DNA from: Chloroflexota bacterium
GTDB taxonomy: Bacteria > Chloroflexota > Dehalococcoidia > Dehalococcoidales > UBA2162
DNA length: 45,591 nt
NCBI GenBank assembly: GCA_016190825.1
Contig: JACPPV010000010.1
Span: forward strand, 1-45,591
Direction of reading: 5' to 3'
Shown: piece by piece, positions 33,833 to 40,479 of the stretch
How positions within the stretch are numbered: the stretch's first letter is position 1
Layout: each line of letters starts with the position of its first letter
Notes under the pieces: model-generated
The model's input: the letters and a program-made list of their open reading frames with translations, nothing else
Databases searched by the model: none
Told to the model about the DNA's origin: nothing
Translations under genes and position numbers: made by a program

Positions 33833-34618
33833 ATGTATAAGCTCGACAACAGGTTCGCCGGCGGCCATTCTTTCAATATCACCGTGGTCGGTTGCGGCGG
33901 GACCGGCGGCTTTGTGGCCGAGGGACTGTGCCGGCTACTGCCGGAGAAGGCCCGGCTGATGCTGATAGACCATGACCGCGTCGAGGAAAGAAACCTGGTG
34001 AGGCAAAACTTTTCAGCCGCCGACCTGGGCGAGTTCAAGAGCACCGCCCTGGCACGCCGGCTGTCGAGAGAGTTCAGGCGGCCGGTAGCCTATCTCACCC
34101 TTCCAGTAGCCTTCGCGGAAATATGCCTGCCCGGACTGGTGGTCGGCTGCGTTGATAACGGCCCGGCCCGCAAGGACATTGCTCAAAACCTCAGGGGCTT
34201 TGTCCCTCATCCGGCTCTGGGCTACGTCTCCTGGTGGGTAGACGCGGGCAACGGTGAGAACTACGGCCAGGTCCTCATCGGCAACAGGGACGGGACGGCG
34301 ATATTCGAGGATAAGGACTGCTTCGCCCTGCCGCACCCGGCCATGCAGCGGCCGGAGATACTGCAGCAGGCACCCCTAGCCTCACAACTTGACTGCGCTC
34401 AGATCGCCGAGCAGGGGCTAACGATAAACCAGGTCATGGCCGCATTAACGGTTGAGGTCTGCTGGCGGATCGTCGAGGGGAGTTGCTCCTGGATGCAACT
34501 CTATGTCGACATGGAAAAGGGAACACTTCAACCTGTCTACGCAACACCTGAAGCCGCAGGGCAGGTGATACGAGGTAAGAAAAGAAGGATTTATCCTGAG
34601 CGAAGTCGAAGGAGGTGA
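33833..34618 (+). CDS. PRTRC ThiF/E1-like adenylating enzyme
   Basis: A 261-residue ThiF-family protein that would adenylate the C-terminal Gly of PRTRC-C. It has the nucleotide loop VVGCGGTGGF (residues 18-27), LIDHDRVEERNLVRQNF with Asp46 and the Arg/Asn contacts, and VVGCVDNGPARKDI with the Mg-binding Asp108. GQVLIGN and the later LDCAQIAEQGLTINQ (Cys188) match PRTRC ThiF spacing; Cys188 may be the thioester residue. The last residues (IYPERSRRR) come from the dispersed repeat at 34,590. ATG at 33,833, 35 bp after PRTRC-A. Confidence 0.88.
   Translation: MYKLDNRFAGGHSFNITVVGCGGTGGFVAEGLCRLLPEKARLMLIDHDRVEERNLVRQNFSAADLGEFKSTALARRLSREFRRPVAYLTLPVAFAEICLPGLVVGCVDNGPARKDIAQNLRGFVPHPALGYVSWWVDAGNGENYGQVLIGNRDGTAIFEDKDCFALPHPAMQRPEILQQAPLASQLDCAQIAEQGLTINQVMAALTVEVCWRIVEGSCSWMQLYVDMEKGTLQPVYATPEAAGQVIRGKKRRIYPERSRRR
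34590..34613. repeat. Dispersed 24-bp repeat, copy 2, supplying codons and ribosome site
   Basis: Identical to 27,814-27,837. It encodes the C-terminal residues of the ThiF-like protein and ends in GAAGGA, which with the next bases forms GGAGGTG, the ribosome site of the gene at 34,622. Confidence 0.85.
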
Positions 34619-34621
34619 ACC

Positions 34622-34924
34622 ATGGACGTAAGAATTGTGGTCACCCTGAAGGGAGAGACCGCAATCATCGGCATCCAGCAGCCCGATTGCGATCCGGTTT
34701 TTCACACTATTCAGGGTGGACTGCCGGGGGCGCTGGAAGCCGTCCCGCGGATGCTGGCAGAAGCGCAGGAGCGCTGGCAGACGAATCCGAAATACCCGAA
34801 GACAGAGGCAAAACTGGAGTCGCCGCCTACGCCCCAGCCTCAGCCGGCGCGCCAGCAATCCGCCGGCAGATCTGCCAGCCGCCAGCAAGCGCACTCGGCA
34901 TCCGGCCAGCAAGCATTGCTCTGA
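34622..34924 (+). CDS. Unknown protein with Pro/Gln/Ser-rich tail
   Basis: A 100-residue protein. Residues 1-55 are folded-looking (DVRIVVTLKGETAIIGIQQP, GALEAVPRMLAEAQERW). The rest is low-complexity Pro/Gln/Ser/Ala. No named family. It directly follows the ThiF-like gene with a GGAGGTG ribosome site formed at the dispersed repeat. It may be part of the same operon. Confidence 0.6.
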   Translation: MDVRIVVTLKGETAIIGIQQPDCDPVFHTIQGGLPGALEAVPRMLAEAQERWQTNPKYPKTEAKLESPPTPQPQPARQQSAGRSASRQQAHSASGQQALL

Positions 34925-34962
34925 AGTCTGTCAGAGAAGCTGCCAAGAGAGAAGGAGGTGCC

Positions 34963-35391
34963 ATGGACAAGAGACGGGCGGAGAAATCTATCGAGGACCT
35001 CGCAGGCATCTTTACGGATCCTATCATCGTCTTTCCGGGTGGTTGGGGTGACAGCTTGCCCGATTGGCTGAGGCAAGCTATCACACTGGAACGGTTGCTT
35101 GCCGAGGTCGAAAGCCTGAAAGGGAATCCGCCTACCGCTGCAGATACCGAAGTCTGCGCTTACCTGATGACGGTAAGCCTGACGCAGGCAATAGACAGCG
35201 ACTGGACTCAGATTTACATCTATCTCGCTGGCAAAGTCGTGCGCCGGCATAAAAGGGCTGAGATGCCCGAAGATCTCAACGTGGAAAGCATAAGCGAGTA
35301 CCAGAAGCAGGAGCTACGCCGGCTGAAAGACTGGCTGTACCTGCAGCGGACACGGAATCACCTGGATCGCAGCCGGGAAGAAAGGCGGTAG
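34963..35391 (+). CDS. Unknown 142-residue protein
   Basis: ATG with AAGGAGGTG upstream. The sequence is mostly helical and charged, with DPIIVFPGGWGDSLPDWLRQ near the start and DWLYLQRTRNHLDRSREERR at the end. No family is recognised. It lies between the ubiquitin-like operon and the sliding clamp gene, 38 bp after the preceding gene. Confidence 0.65.
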   Translation: MDKRRAEKSIEDLAGIFTDPIIVFPGGWGDSLPDWLRQAITLERLLAEVESLKGNPPTAADTEVCAYLMTVSLTQAIDSDWTQIYIYLAGKVVRRHKRAEMPEDLNVESISEYQKQELRRLKDWLYLQRTRNHLDRSREERR

Positions 35392-35514
35392 GTCCGGAAT
35401 GATCAGGTTGCCCGCAGGAAAGCAGAGCAACCCGCACTATTTGAATTCTGATATGTCTATTATGGGGTCGATTGAAAGGCGGGGCGGGAACGATAAACGA
35501 AAGGAGGTTTTATC

Positions 35515-36804
35515 ATGCAGATCAAAGTGGATAACTTAAGGGAAGCCCTGAAACTCCTGCAGCCAGCTGTACCCAGGAAGCCGACCCTCGAGGTGCTGAG
35601 CAACGTGCTCCTCAAGGACGGCATGGCGATCGCAACCGACCTGGAGGTTGGCATCTCGATACAGCTACACGGCGTTGATGGAGAGTGCCTGGTGCCGGCG
35701 AGGCCGGTGCTGGAGATGCTCAAGTATGTTCCCGGCAATGTCATCCTGGAGCTTGAGTATCGGGACAAGAAACTCCATCTCTCCTGGGATGATGGTGCGG
35801 CATCCTACGATACGGCCGAGCCGGGTGATTATCCCGGTCTTCCGGACATACCGCCTAAGGCCGAGGGCAGCATCGACGGGGACGAGCTGGTAATGACTCT
35901 TGTCGCAGTAGTCAAGTACTGCTCGAAAGAGAACGCCCGGCCGGTCCTGACCGGCGTGGCCCTCACCCTGGGCGAGACCATTGAGGCGGCCGCGGCCGAT
36001 GGCTTCCGTCTGGCCTACAAAAGCCTCAAGGGATCATACCCAACGGAGGAGACTGTCATCATCTCCTCGGCGGCCGTGCGTGTCCTGGCTGAGGTCTGGA
36101 AGCAGCGCCCGGCCACCCCGGCGCCGGGCCGGTCATTGGTCGGCAGCCTTACCGGCAAACGGAACATCAATCTGGGCATCGGCGAAGGTAAGCTGGTGAT
36201 CCGCTACGGTCAGGTCACTTTCAGGTGTAACCTCATCGAGGGCAACTTCCCGGACTACCGGCGGCTTGTCCCTACTGGCAACTCCCTTCATGTCACCACC
36301 TATGGGCCGGAACTGGAGACCGCCGTGCGCCGGCTGAAGGACATGGCCCGGGGCGGTAATGGCGCCGTCGGCCTGGAGTGGAGCAGCGATGAACTCACCC
36401 TGTCTGCCAGGCATGACGACAACACCGTGACTGCCAAAGTGGGAGTGCGGGCAGAAGGCGGCGAGGGAAGGACAGCTATCAACATCGCTTACCTGCTCGA
36501 ATACCTGAAAGGTAAGGATGGGATGGTGACCTTCGCGGCCGCCGCCGAATCCGGCACCTCTCCCCTGCTGTTCGAGCACAGCGCATCCCCGAACGTCCTC
36601 CTGATGCCGATGGTGTTTGAACACAAACCCGAGGGGCAACCAGCCAACGAAAAGCCTGGCGAACCCACTGAGGAAACCGGCGAGGGTGACCAGGGCGGAT
36701 CGGAAGAGGAAACGGACGCCCCAATCGAGGAAGAGGGAACCCCGGCTCAGAAACCGGACAGCCCGGGTCGGGAAAGGACTCGCAACCGTAAGCGGAAGAG
36801 TTAG
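35515..36804 (+). CDS. Element-encoded DNA polymerase sliding clamp (beta subunit homologue)
   Basis: A 429-residue homologue of DnaN. Residues 1-367 cover the three clamp domains, with VDNLREALKLLQPAV, LRTL-like LEVLSNVLLKDG, ADGFRLAYK and GNFPDYRRLVP, and the usual ending NVLLMPMVF. About 60 extra residues form an acidic, Pro/Glu/Gly-rich tail with a basic tip (RERTRNRKRKS). The tail is absent from cellular clamps. ATG with AAAGGAGG upstream. A core genome already needs a dnaN, so this is probably a second clamp for the element's own replication or for recruiting host polymerase. Confidence 0.88.
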   Translation: MQIKVDNLREALKLLQPAVPRKPTLEVLSNVLLKDGMAIATDLEVGISIQLHGVDGECLVPARPVLEMLKYVPGNVILELEYRDKKLHLSWDDGAASYDTAEPGDYPGLPDIPPKAEGSIDGDELVMTLVAVVKYCSKENARPVLTGVALTLGETIEAAAADGFRLAYKSLKGSYPTEETVIISSAAVRVLAEVWKQRPATPAPGRSLVGSLTGKRNINLGIGEGKLVIRYGQVTFRCNLIEGNFPDYRRLVPTGNSLHVTTYGPELETAVRRLKDMARGGNGAVGLEWSSDELTLSARHDDNTVTAKVGVRAEGGEGRTAINIAYLLEYLKGKDGMVTFAAAAESGTSPLLFEHSASPNVLLMPMVFEHKPEGQPANEKPGEPTEETGEGDQGGSEEETDAPIEEEGTPAQKPDSPGRERTRNRKRKS

Positions 36805-36813
36805 ACCGATTCA

Positions 36814-36835
36814 TAGTGAGCGTAGTCGAACCTAT
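36814..36835. repeat. Dispersed repeat, diverged copy 3
   Basis: TAGTGAGCGTAGTCGAACCT resembles the 24-bp repeats at 27,814 and 34,590, with several changes. It lies just after the clamp gene. Confidence 0.6.
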
Positions 36836-36866
36836 CCCGGTCTCAAGAATGGGACTGGAGAGGTAG

Positions 36867-36905
36867 AAGGGGGGAGCGAGAATTCTCGCTCCCCCCTTCC
36901 TTTTT
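36867..36905. terminator. Strong terminator, perfect 16-bp palindrome
   Basis: AAGGGGGGAGCGAGAA pairs perfectly with the following TTCTCGCTCCCCCCTT, followed by CCTTTTTGCC. It ends the element's rightward operon after the clamp gene. The element's right boundary probably lies near here. Confidence 0.85.
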
Positions 36906-36952
36906 GCCTTCACGGTGAACATAATAAGCGATAGTGCAATCCGTGTCATGAT

Positions 36953-37105
36953 GAAATCAGGGATATACCTGTCTTTGACTGGCTCATCCACAAAGGAGAA
37001 GTCTACAACTGCGTTTATCTTCCTGAGCAGGTGATCTTGAGGCACAATCCGGTCATAGAGGTAAGACCCGTAGAACGAGGTTTGGGGCAGTTTGGCCTTG
37101 AGCAT
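36953..37105 (-). pseudogene. IS1182-type transposase remnant
   Basis: About 51 residues of the N-terminus of an IS1182-family transposase, with RIVPQDHLLRKINAVVDFSF and VDEPVKDRY. The similarity stops abruptly after VKDRYIPDF, where full proteins continue with a GRP motif and the DDE domain. No inverted repeats were found. It lies between the element and the Rhs region and marks past rearrangement. Confidence 0.65.
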
Positions 37106-37163
37106 CTTCTCTGCTTCCGAGCGGTTTCGACCTATTGTAGCACTATGTAAGGCATCGGGAAAG

Positions 37164-37517
37164 CTACGGCGGTATAGTAATCTTCCAGCCAATCTTCTTC
37201 AGGTCAGGTCTTGTATAATCATTAGATAACAAAACCTTCCCGGCGCTATCCCTAATCTGGAGTCGATTGACCATCTCATCTCCCAAGAATGTGATAGATA
37301 TCGTCTTAGTTGTTTGTGCCGGTATCGTTCCGAAATCGACAAAGGCATCGATACTTCCGTCAGCCAGCACAGTTGCGACGAAGAGCTTGACGTCTTCGTT
37401 ACGCTGGTTCTGAAAGGTTACTACGGTTAATGGTTCGCAGGCAAACGAAAAAAGCAAGAGAATAACTGTGAACATGCAACAGCATAATCTGTTAAACCTG
37501 AGTGTTCTGCGGTCCAT
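37164..37517 (-). CDS. Small lipoprotein, possible immunity protein of the second orphan Rhs tip
   Basis: A 117-residue protein with a lipoprotein signal peptide: basic MDRRTLRFNRL, hydrophobic ILLLFSFAC with lipobox Cys27. The mature part looks like a beta sandwich (VVTFQNQRNEDVKLFVATV, TKTISITFLGD). ATG with AGGAGG 6 nt upstream, 18 bp after the stop of the orphan Rhs frame. Immunity function is inferred from position only. Confidence 0.65.
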   Translation of the reverse strand: MDRRTLRFNRLCCCMFTVILLLFSFACEPLTVVTFQNQRNEDVKLFVATVLADGSIDAFVDFGTIPAQTTKTISITFLGDEMVNRLQIRDSAGKVLLSNDYTRPDLKKIGWKITIPP

Positions 37518-37535
37518 TTTTTGCCTCCTGCTGGG

Positions 37536-38612
37536 CTATCTGAAAGGAGGGACAGTCCTTTCCATCAACTTGTTTTCCCACTTCGGGTGAATAATAGAGT
37601 CCAAAATATACAATGGGAGGTACAAAGGTCCCAGTATGGCGCCCTGTGTGACATGTCCGAGTTCATGCCTCTCAGTCGTCGGCGTCATTGCAGTATCCCA
37701 TGTCAAAATCACGTATCCAATTGTTACCGGGTTTCCCTGGATGAGTGACATTGATTGCCCGGTTAGGCTTTTTGGATTAACGTTTGTAACTTTGACTGTG
37801 CCTCTGGGACCATCCTCAAATGTTCCGCCGCTCATCGCTCCGAGGATCAGTCCTATTCCTGTGTTTGGGAGTGTCCATATTGTTCCGATTATGTCAACAA
37901 TTACCGGTGGGTCAGCCGGGAAAATCGGCGGCTCTGGTTCAGGCTCCCCCGGCTCAACGGGCTGCGGCGGTGTAATCGGCAATGACGGCCCTGGTGGTGA
38001 TTCCGGTGACGAACCAGCTAACACAGGGTTGGACGGCTGCTGGGGGGGAATGGCGACGGAGGGGGAACTCCGGGATCGGGCGGTGTCCCGCTTGGCGGTG
38101 GTGGGATTCCCGGAAGTCCGGGACTCGCTATCCTGCGACCTGTCGGGTCTACATGCTTAAGAGGATTATTAACTACATACGAATACCTGTTAAACGTTTG
38201 TGGGTTGCTGAAGTCTTGAACAATGGAATCAGGTGAGATAAACCTCCCAATTTCCGGATCATAGTACCTGGCACCATAGTAGTAGAGCCCTGTCGAATCT
38301 AAAATCTGCCCTGTAAAGAGCCTGTCCGTGCCTAAATTGCCCTGACTATTTCGTGAATCTCCGAACGCGCCGTAAACAATACTGCCCGCCGAATTCCCGC
38401 TCGTATCAGTCATCACGCTTGTCCCGCTCAAGTGGTCTTGATGCACATAGGTCACATTGGCGCTGGATTGCTTCATGGCTACCAGCCTGCCTCCCAGGTA
38501 ATAGTAGGTCGTGTTTGTGCTGCTGGTCAAATTCCTCTCGAAGTACTTATTTACGTAGAGAACAGTTTCTCCGCCTGCTGTTTTCTTGACCCGGTTGCCG
38601 TCACCGTTCCTG
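37536..38612 (-). pseudogene. Orphan Rhs cassette 2: core fragment plus metallopeptidase tip, frameshifted
   Basis: A 5'-truncated Rhs C-terminus. Core similarity begins near 38,612 (GDGNRVKK), then YVHQDHLSGT, YYYGARYYDPEIGRFISPDS and NRYSYVVNNPLKHVDPTG. After a Pro-rich linker the frame breaks in a C7 run (38,042-38,048): the upstream frame stops at 38,018, while the downstream frame continues in the next phase and ends at 37,536. With one more C the two would be one protein. The tip (about residues 50-160 of the second frame) has TTERHELGHVTQGAILGPLY, an HExxH metallopeptidase-like motif. No proper start codon is present, so it is a silent cassette rather than an expressed gene. Confidence 0.75.
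38103..38260. repeat. Near-identical repeat shared by the two orphan Rhs cassettes
   Basis: This segment matches 39,444-39,600 almost base for base and encodes the end of the Rhs core (RFISPDSIVQDF to RIASPGLPGI). It contains the palindrome TCCCGGA-AG-TCCGGGA at the core/tip border. Such identity permits recombination that swaps tips. Confidence 0.8.
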
Positions 38613-38625
38613 AATCAAGTTCAGG
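38609..38625. repeat. Palindrome at the edge of orphan cassette 2
   Basis: CCTGAA / TTCAGG around the loop TCAAG (complement of CTTGA). It lies exactly where Rhs similarity starts, and shares its loop with the palindrome at 143-163. Confidence 0.65.
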
Positions 38626-38709
38626 ACAGGCTATAGAGGAAGGTGGCGGTTCCGCTTATGGCGCGGCAGGTTGTGGTTCACCAAAGAGACCAGTCAGTTT
38701 GCCCGAAGG

Positions 38710-38907
38710 TCAGGACCCTACAAGTTTCACAAACAAGTTGATTGTAAACCAGATGAGGATCAGTCCGGCCAGAGGATATGATATTTGCATAACGGTTTTC
38801 TGCCATTTCGAAGATAGCCGGCGATCCGGCCTTTTCAGTATGAAGACAATCAGGCTCGCCAGATACGAACCCATGAGAATAATATAGAGAACGATATCCC
38901 AGGCCAT
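38710..38907 (-). CDS. Small two-helix membrane protein, possible immunity protein of orphan cassette 1
   Basis: A 65-residue protein with two transmembrane segments (about residues 4-24 and 43-61) joined by a basic loop (RPDRRLSSKWQK). ATG with AAAGGAG upstream, 22 bp after the stop of orphan cassette 1. The orphan's tip also has hydrophobic segments, so a membrane-acting toxin with a membrane immunity protein would fit. Inferred from position. Confidence 0.65.
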   Translation of the reverse strand: MAWDIVLYIILMGSYLASLIVFILKRPDRRLSSKWQKTVMQISYPLAGLILIWFTINLFVKLVGS

Positions 38908-38929
38908 GCTGTCTCCTTTTCAAAACCCG

Positions 38930-39958
38930 TTAAGGAATGAGCGGCAAATCCGGCATTCGGCGATGGAAGACGATTTCCACGCCTTTGAAATAGACGCCCA
39001 AACCACCATAGATTATTGTTACACCGACCGCGACCCCCAAAGGAGCGAATGGGCCGGTATGTGCAGCTGCATAAATCTCCAGTACACCTACCCCTATTAT
39101 TAATGATCCACCAGCAATCAACGCCCATCCAACAATTGGTGACTCCCTCCAGTCGGCGGACGCCCCCATCTCCCCTGGATGATGCTCCAGTGCCAGTGGC
39201 AATGTTGGTGCGGGTGCCGGGACCGGATTCAATACCGCCGGCGGCTGCGCCGGGGACGGAGATACGGGGGTTGGGTCCTCCGGTTCGGGATCCGGTTCTG
39301 GGTCAATTGGTAGCCCTGGTGTAAGCGCTGGAGAAGGCGTGGGAGTAGGAGTAGGCGATGGTGCCGGTGACGGAGCAGGCGAAGGCGTTGGCGTCGATAC
39401 GGGTGGATGAAAGGGATCTCCAGGTGGCACAGGAGGAGGTAGGGGGATTCCCGGAAGTCCGGGACTCGCTATCCTGCGACCTGTAGGGTCAACATGCTTA
39501 AGAGGATTATTAACTACATACGAATACCTGTTAAACGTTTGTGGGTTGCTGAAGTCTTGAACAATGGAATCCGGTGAAATAAACCTCCCAATCCCAGCAT
39601 CATAGTACCTGGCGCCATAATAATAGAGCCCCGTCCCATCCAGCCTTTGCCCGGTGAACTTGATGTCTGTGGGGACGGAGCCGGAGCGAATGGAGCCGTA
39701 TGGCGCATAGAGCATAGCGCCTAGAGAAGCTCCGTTACTATCTGACATTACTGAAGTCCCCGTGAGGTGGTCCTGGTGGACATACGTAACATTGGCGCTA
39801 CCTTGCTTCATAGCTGCCAGCCTGCCTCCCAGGTAATAGTACGTGGTATTCGTGCTGGTGGTCAAGCTCTTCTCATAGTATTCGTTCACGCGGAAATTGT
39901 GAGGGATAGCGATTTTTGATGCGAAATTAGACGGGCTTCCGGTCTGTGAACCACTCAT
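38930..39958 (-). CDS. Orphan Rhs cassette 1: core fragment, Pro-rich linker, hydrophobic tip
   Basis: A frame of 342 residues whose Rhs core similarity begins at about residue 24 (VNEYYEKSLTT, 39,887) and runs through YVHQDHLTGT, YYYGARYYDAGIGRFISPDS and NPLKHVDPTG. A long Pro/Thr/Ser linker (PTPSPAPSPAPSPTP) leads to a tip with two hydrophobic helices (about residues 270-322: GWALIAGGSLIIGVG, GVAVGVTIIYGGLG). The first residues overlap the upstream membrane gene, and no ribosome site is obvious, so it is probably a silent tip cassette for exchange with the main Rhs gene. Confidence 0.75.
   Translation of the reverse strand: MSGSQTGSPSNFASKIAIPHNFRVNEYYEKSLTTSTNTTYYYLGGRLAAMKQGSANVTYVHQDHLTGTSVMSDSNGASLGAMLYAPYGSIRSGSVPTDIKFTGQRLDGTGLYYYGARYYDAGIGRFISPDSIVQDFSNPQTFNRYSYVVNNPLKHVDPTGRRIASPGLPGIPLPPPVPPGDPFHPPVSTPTPSPAPSPAPSPTPTPTPSPALTPGLPIDPEPDPEPEDPTPVSPSPAQPPAVLNPVPAPAPTLPLALEHHPGEMGASADWRESPIVGWALIAGGSLIIGVGVLEIYAAAHTGPFAPLGVAVGVTIIYGGLGVYFKGVEIVFHRRMPDLPLIP
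39444..39600. repeat. Repeat, partner of 38,103-38,260
   Basis: Core-end segment of orphan cassette 1, nearly identical to orphan cassette 2 over about 157 bp, including the TCCCGGA-AG-TCCGGGA palindrome at the core/tip border. Confidence 0.8.
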
Positions 39959-40382
39959 CTGGCAAGATACTTACGAAGAAGAAATGGCCTCCACCCATTA
40001 CCACAAATCCCAGACCCTCCACCACATAGTACAATGACTTGCTACTACCCGGCGCCTTAAACAAACCTGCCGCTCCGATTATCAGTACTAGTAGCCAGAA
40101 TGTCCTCTCCAACACAATAAACAGACTCTTTTGACGCGCACTAACCTTGGCATCAGTATGCGTCTTGGTCTTCTTTCTTTGAGTCAAACTTTGTCGTGCT
40201 ATACATAGTACGCCAACACTCCAGCCTACTATCGTTATGACCATGACAATAGCAGATCTGAGGTAACCTTCTATCAAAGCCAACGTAATTGCGATCCCGA
40301 AAATCGGAATCACGACCGACGCCATTATGTAGAGTCCACATTTCTTGTTGATACCTTTTGAATAAGCATATCTATGCAACAT
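39927..40382 (-). CDS. Multi-helix membrane protein, possible immunity protein of the main Rhs tip
   Basis: A 151-residue membrane protein with about four hydrophobic segments (GLYIMASVVIPIFGIAITLAL, IVMVITIVGWSVGVLCIA, FWLLVLIIGAAGLF and one near the end, VVMGGGHFFFVSIL). ATG at 40,382 with AAAGGTGG upstream; a GTG at 40,394 is possible. It is the first gene after the main Rhs gene (97 bp), the place of an immunity gene. It overlaps the start of orphan cassette 1 by 32 bp. Confidence 0.6.
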   Translation of the reverse strand: MLHRYAYSKGINKKCGLYIMASVVIPIFGIAITLALIEGYLRSAIVMVITIVGWSVGVLCIARQSLTQRKKTKTHTDAKVSARQKSLFIVLERTFWLLVLIIGAAGLFKAPGSSKSLYYVVEGLGFVVMGGGHFFFVSILPDEWFTDRKPV

Positions 40383-40479
40383 ACGAGTAACCACCTTTCC
40401 AAGCTAATACAGCACCGGTCATCGTTCCCAATTTTCCATATTCCCCCATTTTCAATTGTCAGGAAACCAATACTCAGAA

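Noticed and set aside
34615-34962. Early start for the 34,963 gene
   Set aside because: That stretch is the 34,622 gene in another frame; ATG 34,963 has a strong ribosome site.
36479-37192. Whole minus-strand frame as one protein
   Set aside because: Only its start (36,953-37,105) resembles a transposase; the rest is antisense to the clamp gene.
18207-37200. Second copy of the tRNA-fMet 3' end as right attachment site
   Set aside because: I read for the T-arm and CCA end to the right of the island and found no convincing duplicate.
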